Source of the DNA: Homarus americanus
Lineage: Eukaryota > Arthropoda > Malacostraca > Decapoda > Nephropidae
Assembly (NCBI RefSeq): GCF_018991925.1
Contig: NW_024754891.1
Span: 37,501 to 101,500, forward strand
Length of the DNA: 64,000 nt
Reading direction: 5' to 3'
Every line of letters starts with the position of its first letter. The stretch's first letter is position 1. Below are positions 10,655 to 20,949 of the stretch, piece after piece. The translations under genes and the position numbers were made by a program. The notes beneath the pieces were generated by a model. The model saw only the letters and a list, made by a program, of their open reading frames with translations, was not told the DNA's origin and did not search any database.

Positions 10655-11045
10655 GTCTTATTTTTTTTTTTTTTTCTTATTGGGCACTCCCCTACATCCT
10701 CGTGTAAGGTGAAGCGCAGAAGCGTTTACAGAGCCCAACAGGGAAGCATGCTAAGTTCATGCTTGCCTTTATGTCTCATGAGTTAAGGGCCTGAAGAGTC
10801 AAGGGCGTAGAAGCCTGAAGAGTCAGTGGTTTATGTCATCAAGTTATTGGAAGCTCCAACAACTTGTCCCTGAATACGAATTCGCAACTTTCGACTTACA
10901 CCAGGTACCTACTTTACTGCTAGGTGAACAGGGACTAATGGGGGCTAGGAAGCAAGTCCAAACAACTTTTACCGGCCCGGGAATCGAACCCGTGACATCT
11001 CGCTTGCGAGGCAAGAACGGTACCGCTTCTACCACCGATCCCCCA
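10655..11045 (-). mobile_element. tRNA-derived SINE (SINE A)
   Basis: Read on the minus strand from 11045, it begins with a tRNA-like head: an A-box-like GGTGGTAGAAGCGG, then CCTCGCAAGCGAGATG (anticodon-arm-like), then a B box GGGTTCGATTCCC. A body follows with TTCACCTAGCAGTAAAGTAG and GGTACCTGG, and the element ends in an A-rich tail (plus-strand T run 10660-10676). Length is about 390 bp. The AGCAGTAA...ACCTGG block recurs in the two other SINE-like repeats of this window. It is not a functional tRNA gene: the acceptor stem does not pair and a long tail follows. Short open frames over it are spurious. Confidence 0.8.
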
Positions 11046-11079
11046 GCCAATAGTCTTAATTAACCCTAATTGTGTCTTT

Positions 11080-11295
11080 AAGGTCACTGTGTAGGGTAAG
11101 AGGTTAAAGTTCGAGGCTGAGATCAGAGAGGTCACTGATGTCAGGGTCACAGGTCAGCAAGGTCACTGATGTCAGATTCACAGGTCAGCGAGGTCGTTGA
11201 TGTCAGAGTCATAGGTCAGAGAGGTTACCCATGTCAAAGGATCAGGTGAGGGAGATCACTGGGGTCAAAAGGTCATTGGGGGTCAGCTTGTGTCA
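11080..11295. repeat. ~31-bp degenerate tandem array (GGTCAGCAAGGTCACTGATG)
   Basis: About five diverged copies of a 31-bp unit, GGTCAGCAAGGTCACTGATG plus TCAGATTCACA. Like the 9.76-kb array it is rich in GGTCA, but the unit length and the rest of the sequence differ. Confidence 0.8.
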
Positions 11296-11399
11296 ACAGG
11301 AGGGCGGAATTAAAGTTCAATTTATTTTTTCTCTTGTTTACATGTGTGGAGACAGGACAGTGTGTGTTGTTTTTTTATATTGTGTTAACACTTGCCATG

Positions 11400-11403
<4 letters not shown>

Positions 11404-11442
<39 letters not shown>

Positions 11443-11490
11443 GTGTATCTCTAATTTATGTTAGACTAGATTATGTTGGGTTAGGTTAGG
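11404..11490. repeat. (CT)n microsatellite and a short TTAGG stretch
   Basis: CT run 11404-11442 with one TTT interruption. Then TATGTTGGGTTAGGTTAGGT at 11472-11491 gives a few telomere-like TTAGG units. Confidence 0.85.
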
Positions 11491-11811
11491 TCATTTCAAG
11501 ATTACATCAAGTTTGGTGAGGTCACGTTAACTTAGATCATATCAGGTCAGGTTAGGTTTTATCTCGTTGATTTAAACAAAAATCCGCGGTGTTGGTTGAA
11601 GTGTGTCAACAGCGGCCATCTTGGTACACAGGTGTGGAGGCTGCCCGTTATGACCGCCATCTATCGGCTGATATTGGAACTACAGCTCAGGTGGCTGGCT
11701 TGTGGCCCCCACTCACCTGTATTAGCCTACCTGTGTGGCTTATTACCTGACTGTCATAAGTTAATAATAATAATGATAATAATAACCAGACCTGTTGATA
11801 GTAAGATAGTG

Positions 11812-11814
<3 letters not shown>

Positions 11815-11864
<50 letters not shown>
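11815..11864. repeat. (CT)25 microsatellite
   Basis: Perfect CT run. A short (TG)n run lies nearby at 11937-11955. Confidence 0.96.
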
Positions 11865-11867
<3 letters not shown>

Positions 11868-12099
11868 CTGTGAGATATTCAGTTATCTCCCTCAAGAGGA
11901 ACTCATGAATACGATATTTAACGCTCACTTACCTCCGTGTGTGTGTGTGTGTGTGCGTGTACTTGGCCCTCTGGATGACACTGTAAAATATATTTTCAAG
12001 TGTGTGATTAACGTTGAAATCGTGAGTTAATGAACCATTTAGTGGATCATATTAGCGATGATTATAATGACAACTTGAATAATTGTAATAATTTACCTG

Positions 12100-12100
<1 letters not shown>

Positions 12101-12149
<49 letters not shown>

Positions 12150-12200
12150 CGAAAATGCTACTACTACTACTACTACTACTTCTATACTACTACTACTACT
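12101..12200. repeat. (AAT)n and (CTA)n microsatellites
   Basis: AAT run 12101-12148 followed after 10 bp by a CTA run 12159-12200. Confidence 0.95.
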
Positions 12201-12319
12201 TTTTATTTATTTTTTTAACGTGACCTCCAGCCTCCCCCAATAGCCACACCTTCGCCACCATTTTATTACCTTAATATTAAATATCCTAATACATAAGTAG
12301 CTATCCTATCTGTGTTGAA

Positions 12320-13477
12320 TTAGTTGAGCCGCAGATCTATGCGGCATTCAGTGACTGTAGCCTCATAGTCATTATCTGCAGCAGTTGTCGGAATTGGGGC
12401 AGAAGCTCTCGTTCCCCTGAGGCAGAGCAAAGCCGACCGAAGGAGAGAGAAAGATAGTCGACATCTCATCCAGGCTGTAACGTAACTTCTGGGCTGCTGC
12501 TTCTGTTCGGAGATCACCTCCGCGAGTCTGGCGTAGAAACATCTTGCACTTGATCCCATCCCACCAGAGGTTGTGAACACTAGAGGAGTGAAGCTGCCTT
12601 GATCAACGTTTTGAATTCTCTCCCCATATGCCCTTCTCTTGTCGTTCTCGTTCCTCCTATGTGCAGCATCGAGAGCTAGGTTACGGTGGCATGCGGCCAT
12701 GGGATCAAAAATCCTGATGTCGAAGAAAGCTTGCTGTCCCCGCGTCCAGAATCCTCGAACACTGACGTCCACACGGGCTTCGTTAGATGTGTTTGAAGTC
12801 CTATGCTGGAAGATCTCACCATCCAAAGGAAGGAGGGTCGGTTCTACCATGACACCCCGGCAGATTTCCTTCAACATATTTGCGGTGAGGTCCCTTACCT
12901 CGTCATGCCTCATGCATATGAAGTCCCCTTTCTTGCACACCATGGCGTGATCGCCATCATAGGAAGAGCCACACACGCATTGGGAGGGCAAACCTTCTAC
13001 TGGCCGACCGTACCTTAGAGCAATGGCATCTGTAAATTCTTGTTTATTGAGACTGAAACCATTTGCCCTTATCGGTAACGTAGTTAACCAGTTCGAGGCG
13101 CCCACCTCCTGCGCTATAGCTACATTTTTTTTCAAATTTTCTGGTACCTGCAGCAACAGTTGCTGCAACTTATCATTTTGGCAGTGCTGTCGATCTGTCG
13201 TAATGGACCTACGAATCTTATTTACTTCACTGGTATCCACCTCCCCTGTTGCATTCTGGGCTATTGTGTGGTCCGTGAGGGCTGCCGTGCGCTTAAGTGA
13301 ATTTTGATGTTCGGTGGCAGCAATCTCCTCTGGATTGGTTAGTCCCATCCCTCCCAGTCTTGGTGGAAGTGCAAGAAGTGCTCTTTCTGCTGGGGTTAAA
13401 TCAGGATGTTTCACTAATTTAGGAATGAAATTGACACTGATAACTTCTTCCAGAGGATGGAGGAGGGGTAGTTCCAA
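12320..13477 (-). pseudogene. RT thumb, zinc knuckle and restriction-like endonuclease segment
   Basis: This is the longest believable frame of the window (385 codons). Residues 1-60 are thumb-like, with LPPRLGGMGL. C167, C169, H177 and C181 form a CxCx7Hx3C knuckle. A PD-(D/E)XK-type endonuclease pattern follows: R235-V-D237, 15 residues, then D253 (FFDIRIF), with a candidate catalytic lysine at K280 (NDKRRAY). Residues 335-355 (WMRCRLSFSLLRSALLCLRG) close the protein. The domain is uninterrupted to a natural-looking stop, but it is cut from its RT by a frameshift, so the element is dead unless the breaks are assembly errors. Confidence 0.82.
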
Positions 13478-13965
13478 CGATGCTTGACTCCATGGGTGAA
13501 TGCAGCAAAGGCCGCATGTGGCTCTGTGTTAGCAATCTCAGACAGAGCTTGTATTTCACTAACCCACTCATTCACCTTTCCCGCTACGTACTCGGTCTTG
13601 AAGTCCGTAGTGCCTAGATGTCTTTGGCCGTCCTTAGTTATTTTGACCTCACTTACGCCAAAAACCTCCATTGCCCGTTCATAATGTTCTGGCTTCACGA
13701 TGAGGAAGGACTTGCTGGCGTTTGGGTGGTACCCTATTTGTGGACCTCGCGATGTTACCAAGTCCCACCACTTTTTGATGCCCTTCACTTTTCCTGCTCC
13801 TGTAAGGTCATCAGCATATGCCACTTGTTTGACCCAAGTTGTTTCAAATTTTATTTCTTGTTGGAGCACTGATAGGTCAATTGCATACATTGCCATTGCA
13901 ACAGGGTCCCCTTGTGTTGTTCCCTCGGTTGACTGTAAGATGGTATCACCTCTTAGAGCCTGTTG
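13414..13965 (-). pseudogene. RT palm segment with YADD catalytic motif
   Basis: Read from about 13965 it gives DTILQSTEGTTQGDPVAMAM (motif B), then VKQVAYADDLTGAGK (motif C, YADD intact), then GYHPNASKSFLIVKPEHYER (motif D) and RHLGT (motif E). The end, HRWNYPSSILWKKL, slides out of frame where the next segment begins, showing a second frameshift near 13470. An ATG at 13896 lies inside motif B, so it is not a true start. Confidence 0.85.
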
Positions 13966-14384
13966 TTTACTATGTAGAGGTCTGATGGGTTCCTATACGA
14001 ATTTTCAACATTCATTGCAAAGCTTGGACACTTGATCTTGATGTTGTACAGTGCAGTCTTGCGGTTAAGTATGTTGAATGCGTTTGAAGCATCCACCAGG
14101 AGAACGGCCTCACAATCACGCTGCTCAAATATCAATCTCATGGCGTGAATGGCCGCCTCCCCGCTAGCCTGGTGGCCAGCACACACTTGTAGGTTCCCTG
14201 CTGCTGCCCTGACATCATCCTTTACCACCTCCATTATGCATTTTCCGATGATCCGCCTCATCACTTCGCCCACCCCTATAGGTCTACATCCTGGTTTCTT
14301 TTCCAGAGGAATAAGACGGCAGAGAAAATAAACATTGTATGAAAATAAAGATTCATAGAGCGGTCCTGATCGATCCCGGCACAA
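13953..14384 (-). pseudogene. RT N-terminal segment (fingers, motif A)
   Basis: Of 143 codons, the last ~115 are RT-like: [20 protein letters not shown] (RT motifs 1/2 region), then [19 protein letters not shown], then motif [16 protein letters not shown] with the first catalytic Asp. The frame stops right after YIVNNRL. The continuing RT sequence resumes in another frame at about 13965, so a single small indel broke it. The first ~25 residues do not resemble RT and may not belong to the element. Confidence 0.82.
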
Positions 14385-14419
14385 TCTGAAACCAGAATGT
14401 TGAGTGAATCTTGCGCTAT

Positions 14420-14700
14420 GGGATCTGGGGAGGGGCTGGTGAGAGGGAGAGAGGGCTGGTGAGAGGGAGAGAGGGCTGGTGAGAGAGAGGGCTAGTGAGA
14501 GGGAGAGAGAGGGCTGGTGAGAGGGAGAGGGGGCTGGTGAGAGGGAGAGAGGAGGATTGTGAGAGGGAGGGGAGAGGTGAGTGGGAGGGAGAGAAGGGTG
14601 GAGAGGAGGGAGAGGGGTGGTGAGTGGGAGGAAGAGAAGGGTGGACAGGAGGGAGAGGGATGGTGAGTGGGAGGGAGGGAGGAGGAAAGAGGGATAGAGG
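14420..14700. repeat. Purine-rich ~20-bp tandem repeat (GAGAGGGAGAGAGGGCTGGT)
   Basis: At least six copies of GAGAGGGAGAGAGGGCTGGT at 14434-14545, decaying rightwards into GGGAGGGA and GTGAGTGGGAGG purine sequence up to about 14700. Confidence 0.88.
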
Positions 14701-14786
14701 AAAAGAAACAGGAGAATGGATGATGAGACAGAGAGCCAAATAAGGAAAGAGATTGGTCGAGGAAAAAGGAGATTTGGAAAATGTAT

Positions 14787-14911
14787 TAGTCTGTCTGTCT
14801 GTATCTGTCGGTCGTTCTGTCTGCCTATCTATCTGTCGGTCGTTCTGTCTGCCTATCTGTCTGTCTGTCTTTTTTTGCGAGTGTGTGTGTGTGAGAGAGA
14901 GAGAGAGAGAC
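14787..14911. repeat. (TCTG)n, short (TG)n and (GA)n microsatellites
   Basis: TCTG/TCGG tetranucleotide run to 14872, then TG 14881-14892 and GA 14893-14911. The stretch TCTATCTGTCGGTCGTTCTG is present twice in tandem. Confidence 0.9.
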
Positions 14912-15098
14912 AGGGAGGGACAGACTACGTAATTCATTTTAAACATACAACAAAAACAAGGGCCTGGTATGACTGGGGTCTGATAGTACAAGGTCGATTA
15001 GCCATTAATTATAGACAACCAGAATTACACATTTCTGCAACAATTTACTTTTTGTTGAAGATAAATTGTTCTTTGTTCACTATAATTTATGGGATTCA

Positions 15099-15165
<67 letters not shown>
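15099..15165. repeat. (TG)n-(GA)n compound microsatellite
   Basis: TG 15099-15113 passes directly into GA 15114-15165. Confidence 0.96.
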
Positions 15166-15168
<3 letters not shown>

Positions 15169-15421
15169 TAAGCTCTCATCTATACAGTATTTACAATGTA
15201 TATACCCAATGAGATATAAACATACCTATGAACGTAATACTCAATAGGGTTAATCATTCAATAATCCTTAAAACAATATTGAGGTTTTTAATTATATATA
15301 TTTTTTGTTTTAAATATTGTAATAGAGTAAATTTTGTTCCATTTATGACATCGGTTTTTTTTTATTCCCTTGTTAAACTATACTTAAATTAGCTTAGGTT
15401 AGGTCAGAATTTTCATTTATC
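15166..15421. other. Unique AT-rich spacer
   Basis: No gene or repeat seen apart from short T-runs. Confidence 0.5.
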
Positions 15422-15430
15422 CACACACGC

Positions 15431-15491
<61 letters not shown>
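15422..15491. repeat. (AC)n microsatellite
   Basis: AC run with two CG interruptions at its left end. A shorter AC run lies at 15658-15675. Confidence 0.96.
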
Positions 15492-15495
<4 letters not shown>

Positions 15496-15779
15496 AATTA
15501 AAGAAAAAACCCACAACACTGCACCAACTTTTACTTACCTCAGTTTACTAATTAGGTAAAGACTTATGTTCACTACTATCTCAATTAACCTTCACTAATA
15601 ACTAACAACTAGTCTTGGCTCATGCAAATTGAGGGTAGACGCGTGCCTGGGACAAGGTACACACACACACACACTTGGCGGACCTCCTCACCTGCAGGTA
15701 GACACAGCAGGTGTATTGTGACCCTCCCTCCGCCCCCTCCCATGGTGTACGTGATGATGGTGGAGTTAGGGGTGATGAG

Positions 15780-16095
15780 GGAGGGAGGGGGGAGGGAGGG
15801 AGGGAGGGTACTGTAGGGAGTGTGAGTGTGTTGGTAGTGGAGGGAGGGAGGGAGAGTTAGTGGAGGGAGAGGGAGAATATTGAGGGAGTGTGAGTGTGTT
15901 GGTGGAGGGAGGAGGGCAATGGAGGGAGAGGGAGAATATTGGAGGGAGTGTGAGTGTGTTGGTAGTGGAGGGAGGGTTAGTGGAGGGAGAGGAAGAATAT
16001 TGGAGGGAGTGTGAGTGTGTTGGTAGTGGAGGGAGGGAGGGAGGGAGGGTAATGGAGGGAGGGTTAGTGGAGGGGGAGGGAGTGTGAGGGAGAGA
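15780..16095. repeat. ~61-bp G-rich minisatellite
   Basis: Three to four copies of a unit containing GGAGGGAGTGTGAGTGTGTT, GGTAGTGGAGGGAGGG and GGAGAGGGAGAATATT, with variable GGGA runs between them. Confidence 0.88.
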
Positions 16096-16164
16096 ATTAA
16101 TAATTTATTGCTCGTTTATTTAGTATTCAAGGGAGTACTGTGTTAAAGCTCTGAATCTGTTTGT

Positions 16165-16290
16165 TTACCTGTCTGTCTCTCTGTCTTGTTAATCTCTGTC
16201 TGTCTGTCTATGTCGATCTTTGTCTATGTATTGTCTGTCTGTCTGTCTGTCTTCTCCGTCTGTCTGTCTTCCCCGTCTGTCTGTCTTGTC
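16165..16290. repeat. (TCTG)n interrupted microsatellite
   Basis: TCTG blocks interrupted by TATG, CTCC and CCCC. Confidence 0.88.
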
Positions 16291-16529
16291 TCCCCTTAAT
16301 GAACCTCCATTATCACCGTCTATGAGGTGATTCTCCTTGGCCTTGATGACATAAACACACGATGTCACCTGAACGAAATATCTGACAGACGTGAACGAAT
16401 TAATGTGGGAAAGACCGTCAATATACCTGGTAAAAAAAAATAAGGTCCATTAATAGCGATTAATTTTGTGTGGGGCGTTTTTTTTTTTTTTTTTCGTCTC
16501 ATTGTTGTTGTTTTTCTTAAAGTTTCGGT

Positions 16530-16780
16530 AATATGAGAGAGGGGAAGTGGAGAGGGGTAGAGAGGGGGATGGGGAGAGGGGGGGTAGAAAAAAAGTGAGA
16601 GGGGATGAAAGAGAGATAGGAAGGGTAGAAAATAAGTGGGATGAGAGAGAGAAGTGGAGAGGTGGACAAGAGAGAGAGACTTATATATAAAATGTGATAA
16701 AATATAGATAGATAGATAGAAAGATAGATAAATAGATAATTGATACATAGATAGGAAGTTATATAAATTGCCACTTAAAT

Positions 16781-16811
<31 letters not shown>
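16530..16811. repeat. Purine-rich stretch, (GATA)n and (CAGA)7
   Basis: GGGAGAGG-type purine DNA 16530-16680, interrupted GATA units 16703-16756, and a CAGA run 16783-16811. Confidence 0.88.
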
Positions 16812-16814
<3 letters not shown>

Positions 16815-16943
16815 CAACCCCTTAAGAGTATCAGATGAACATTAAGAAAAGTTTTAGCTCGGCGTTCGCGTATTAAATCCGTCTTAATCCTCTGGAGTTT
16901 ATTTTGGTTCGTATAAGACAATATTTTATAGTATTACATTGGA

Positions 16944-16996
16944 TTGTTGTTGTTGTTGTTGTTGTTGTTTGTGGTTATTATTATTATTATTATTAT
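16944..16996. repeat. (GTT)n and (ATT)n microsatellites
   Basis: GTT run 16944-16970 followed by ATT run 16976-16996. Confidence 0.94.
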
Positions 16997-17135
16997 AAAC
17001 TAAGCTGCTTTTTGTGTGTTAGTTTACAAAAGATAAGATCAGATAATTTACAGTTGCATTTTTTTGTCTCTATAATTTTGGTCTTAACTTCACTGTAGTT
17101 ACTTTTGTAAACACTCAGTAAGGATCTTCACGTAA

Positions 17136-17195
17136 CCTAACCCGACCCGACCCGACCCGACCCGACCCGACCCGACCCGACCCGACCCGACCCGA
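17136..17195. repeat. CCTAA + (CCCGA)11 pentanucleotide tract
   Basis: Eleven perfect CCCGA units (17141-17195) directly follow one CCTAA pentamer in the same 5-nt phase. CCTAA is the complement of the arthropod telomere unit TTAGG. The tract carries a CpG every 5 bp in otherwise AT-rich DNA. Confidence 0.96.
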
Positions 17196-17199
17196 CCAA

Positions 17200-17738
17200 C
17201 ACCGAACTTACTAAGGATAGGTAGTTAAAAAAATAATTAGGGTAATCACTTACGCTAATAACCCTTAGTGAAATATCCCTCGTTCTCTAACACCTAAGTA
17301 TATAATTACTTCCTGTAAATTCATGTTCCATATTTTTTTTCTTAATCTAGAATAACTGAACGACTTATGGCCGTAATAATTATAAAACAATTTTTTTATT
17401 ATTTTTTTTTGGGTCTTGTGAAAAAAAATGTCCAAGGAGCACGGTGGCCAATTATTTTATTTTTATTTATTTTTTTTTTTCGAATTTTGGTCTTGATGAA
17501 AATGTAAAACTTACTAATTCTGAACGTGGTGATGAATGGCTTGGGTTTAAATTATTAATAACTTTGTTTAATTATGTTATGATGGTTGTTAGTTGTAATG
17601 TTGGTCAATGATTATGTTAATGATGGTAATTAGTTCTGTTAATGATAGTAATTAGTTGTAGTAATGATGATGATGATGATTTTTGGATAATGATAGTTAC
17701 TTATCTTAATGACTTCAGAAATTATCAATCGCATTTAT

Positions 17739-17740
<2 letters not shown>
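17200..17740. other. Unique AT-rich stretch
   Basis: T- and A-runs at 17330-17345, 17390-17412 and 17455-17480, plus a short (GAT)n at 17663-17681. No coding signal. Confidence 0.55.

Positions 17741-17743
<3 letters not shown>

Positions 17744-17779
<36 letters not shown>
17744..17779. repeat. (GA)18 microsatellite
   Basis: Perfect GA run. The following 17800-17945 holds four loosely repeated TTGACCCCAGA phrases. Confidence 0.95.
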
Positions 17780-17784
<5 letters not shown>

Positions 17785-18065
17785 ATTGTAGCTATATAAG
17801 TTGAGTTTTGACCCCAGAGATGCAAGCCTACACACCCTTGACTCTGTAAGTTGACCCCAGAGTACCTAAAACACTCACCCTTGACCTTTAATTTCACCCT
17901 CCCCCCATCAGAGGTTGACCCCAGACGAGAAGGAAAATGGTTGACCTCGGAATCGTGTAAATAATGGTGATTTAGACAGATTACTTACTCTAAATAATCC
18001 CGGGGTACAGGAAGCCGCTCTCTCTAATCTTCTAAATTGGACCAATTCTTGAGAGTTTCCCTGCC

Positions 18066-18067
<2 letters not shown>

Positions 18068-18096
<29 letters not shown>

Positions 18097-18151
18097 GACG
18101 GTGTGTATGAGAGAGGACAGATACAGGTGGACAGAGTAGGAGAGGGATTTT

Positions 18152-18241
<90 letters not shown>

Positions 18242-18278
18242 GTGTGTGTGTGTGTTGTGTGTGTGTGTGTGTGTGTGC
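18068..18278. repeat. (CT)n and a long (GT)n microsatellite
   Basis: CT run 18068-18096, then after 55 bp of mixed sequence a 128-bp GT run 18151-18278 with four TTG phase shifts. Confidence 0.96.
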
Positions 18279-18369
18279 TCTCGTAATAAAAATAATTCTA
18301 TATATTAGCTCAGGTCAATTACAGACTAGAACATAACTCAACTTGGAATTAGTGATCCCATTGACTTAT

Positions 18370-18605
18370 GTAAATGAGATGACTCAGAGGGGGAGGGGAA
18401 TAATGTTAGCTGAGATGAGTTGAGGTGAATTAGCTGAGTTGAGATGAGTTAACTGAGATGAGTGGCTTAAGGTGAGTTAAATTGAGCTGATTTGATTTAA
18501 AATGAGTTTAGTTGAATTATTAAAGTGTTTAAATGAGCCAAGATTAGTGAAAATGTGAGCCGAAATGAGCTAAGATGAGCTTAATATACATGAAAAGATG
18601 AGATA
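18370..18605. repeat. Degenerate TGAGATGAGTT repeat
   Basis: Irregular recurrence of GAGATGAGTT, GAGTTAAC and GAGCTAAGATGAG over about 230 bp, an old short-unit tandem array. Confidence 0.7.
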
Positions 18606-18609
18606 AGAG

Positions 18610-19190
18610 ACTCAGCCAAGCAAAATAATTAACACTAAATATATTAAATAAATATCTGAATATTTTATTTATTTTTTTTTTACACTCAATGTTAAGAACT
18701 GGATTAATACACCGAGTAAATTTAATTAATCTGTATGAAAATCGTACCGTGTGTATGTATATTTTATCCCCTGTAATTTATGCCACATCTCTATACCATC
18801 TCTGAGCAGTAGGGCATACAAATGATAATGTGTATGTCTGTATGGTAATGTAGTTGGCGCCAGATATATTTTGGCAGGTGAAGTGTGTATATTTGTATGA
18901 CTCTCTCTCTCTCATACACAAACAATAATCATACGTACATGTGCAATTATTAAAAACTATCCCCGACACACACACACACACATGGAGTAATATAAGCAGT
19001 TCCAACGTTCACATATTCATTGAACAGTAGTTTTATCGTAATTAACAATGGTCGTACGGTGTTAATTATTAGTTATTTAGCACACGGTCAATTTAACACT
19101 CAGGAGAATCAGCCATGCATATTTTAACAGCGGGGGGACAAGCTTCTCGCAACATTGTTAAATTCTGGTTCACATAATGTTAAATTTGTT
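18610..19190. other. Unique AT-rich stretch with short CT and CA runs
   Basis: Contains a 14-bp CT run (18902) and a short CA run (18967-18981) only. No gene seen. Confidence 0.55.
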
Positions 19191-19194
19191 TAAG

Positions 19195-19412
19195 TCAGGT
19201 TGTTGTTGTAGTGTTGTTATTGATTTTGTTTTAATGTTTTTATTGTGATGTTACTATTGTTTTTGTTTTTATGTTGTTTTTAATGTTGTCTTTGTTTTGG
19301 TGTATGTTTTAATGTTGTTTTTGTTGTTAATATTGTTGTTGTAATATTATTTGTTATTGCTGTATTATTGTTGTTGTTGTTGTTGTAGATGCTGCTGTTG
19401 CTGTCGTTGTTT
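19195..19412. repeat. GTT/TTTTGT-rich low-complexity stretch
   Basis: Irregular TTGTTGTT and TTTTAATGTTG units ending in (TTG)n near 19370-19388. Confidence 0.75.
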
Positions 19413-19519
19413 TTAATATTAGGTGATGAAGATTCTCCTACAACAGAAACTTCCTTATTGTTATATTACTTCCATGTGATTCAACTCCTGTGTGGTTAAG
19501 ATGAAACCCTTTTGTTACT

Positions 19520-19546
19520 CTGTATGTGTATGTATGTGTATGTATG

Positions 19547-19578
<32 letters not shown>

Positions 19579-19600
19579 TGTATGTATGTATGTATGTATG
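19520..19600. repeat. (GTAT)n microsatellite
   Basis: Tetranucleotide run with GTGTAT interruptions at the left end. It abuts the SINE-like repeat that begins at 19601. Confidence 0.95.
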
Positions 19601-19945
19601 TGGTGACCTCTGAAGTAATGGTTAGTATGCTCGCCTTGGAAGCGTATGGTCCCAGGCAGGGTGAAACTATGGGCAAGTTTCTTAACGCCATTTGCCTCTG
19701 TCTACCCAGCAGTAATTAGGGAACCTGGATATTAATCGATTTGTCGAGAGTGCTCTGAGGTAATGGTTAGCCAGTGCAGTTGGCGAGTTGTCCGGTCTTC
19801 TTGGACTATTCCTCTACACTGAGTCATGCAGCTCGTTAACTCAGGGTGTGGTTGTTGTGTTGGTGACAGCTTCTACACCTTAAACAAATTCAAGCCTAGG
19901 TGGCCTTTGGACCGGCCAGCCTCCAACACGAGGGGCGGCGACAAT
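19601..19945 (+). mobile_element. tRNA-derived SINE-like repeat (SINE B)
   Basis: Starts with an A-box-like head (AATGGTTAGTATGCTCGCCT), a poorly preserved B-box region, then TTGCCTCTGTCTACCCAGCAG, AGTAATTAGGGAACCTGG and TTAATCGATTTGT. The last block and the head also occur at 45.75 kb, and AGCAGTAA...ACCTGG is shared with the SINE at 10.7 kb. The body continues with CTACACCTTAAACAAATTCA and TGGCCTTTGGACCGGCCAGC; the 3' limit is uncertain. No poly-A tail is obvious. Confidence 0.7.
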
Positions 19946-20130
19946 TATATACAGTATGTTTGTTTGTACTCCGTCCTTACCTGTGTGGGAGGGAGATGAT
20001 TAATTAGCAGGTGTTCTGGAGAGTCTGTTGTTGTTTATCTAAAGTTGTTCTCTGTTTTTGTTTGTATGTTTTTATATATTTGTTCTAATTATATTTTCCT
20101 TGTGTTCGTCTGTATATCAAAGTGTCTATA

Positions 20131-20137
<7 letters not shown>

Positions 20138-20175
<38 letters not shown>

Positions 20176-20200
20176 GTCTGTCTGTCTGTCTCTCTCTGTC
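20138..20200. repeat. (TCTG)n microsatellite
   Basis: TCTG run with a CTCTCT interruption at 20164-20175. Confidence 0.94.
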
Positions 20201-20469
20201 CGTCCGCCCATCCGTCCCACGCAAACGCCGGAGACAAACCAAAACGTGAAGTCTTGCAATAAAAGTTGTATTAAAATGACATGATTGATGAAGAATGTTT
20301 TTCCTCGGTAAGACCTGACCAAAATAACACGGCCGGGAAGGTTAATCGCTCGCTGCCAACTCATTTATTATGCAGAATAAATGGGGGTGGAGGAGACTGC
20401 TGCAAGATGTCCTTCGTTGGTGACTGTAATTAATAGTATGGTTCAAGGGTGTGTGTTTTATATATATAT

Positions 20470-20935
20470 ATACCTTCTTTCTTTAATTTCTTCCTTCCTT
20501 CTTTCATTTCTTTCATTCCATCCTTCCTTCTTTCCTTTCTTTACCCCCTTTCCCATCTTTCTACTTTCCTCCCTCCTGCCCTCACCTTCCTTCCCTCCCT
20601 CCCTCGCTTGCTTGCTTCCTTCCTTCCTTCCTTCCTTCCTTCCTCTCTTCTCACTTCCTCCCTCCCCCCCTCCCCCCTTCCCTCCCTCGCCTTTCCCTCT
20701 GCCCCTCTTTCCCTCCCTTCCTCCCTACCCTCTCCGTCTTTCCTCCGTCTTTAATTTCCTACCTTTCCATTCCTCTCCCCCTTCCTTCCTCCTTCCCTTC
20801 CCTCTCTCCTTCCTTTTCCTCCCTCCCTCCCTCCTTCCTTACTCCTTTCGTCTTTCCCTACACCTTTTCTTCCCTCTCTCTGTCCTTCCATCCCTCTCTT
20901 ACCCTCTCTCCTTCCCTCCCCCTCGCGTCCCCACT
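20470..20935. repeat. Polypyrimidine tract (TTCC/CCCT-rich)
   Basis: Nearly pure C/T on the plus strand, with a (TTCC)n run at 20616-20643. The 189-codon plus frame is Ser/Phe/Pro/Leu-rich and spurious. Confidence 0.88.
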
Positions 20936-20949
20936 CAGGCTAAGGAGTG

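Larger units (their letters stand above)
12300..14390 (-). mobile_element. Retroelement relic with RT and restriction-like endonuclease
   Basis: About 2.1 kb on the minus strand reads as one ancestral pol-type protein split into three frames: RT fingers and palm (13953-14384), RT palm with YADD (13414-13965), and thumb plus zinc knuckle plus PD-(D/E)XK-like endonuclease (12320-13477). RT upstream of a C-terminal endonuclease with a Cys/His knuckle is the architecture of early-branching, RLE-type non-LTR elements such as R2 and NeSL. Protein similarity to a specific named clade cannot be tested here. The 5' part before LIPLEKKPG is not recognisable, so the copy is 5'-truncated or scrambled there. 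No terminal repeats are evident. Confidence 0.8.

Noticed and set aside
10960..11045. Functional tRNA gene (Ala-like)
   Set aside because: A and B boxes are present, but the acceptor stem does not pair and the unit continues into a SINE body with an A-rich tail.
12639..14331. Plus-strand open frames of 60-111 codons
   Set aside because: They are antisense shadows of the RT and endonuclease coding segments.
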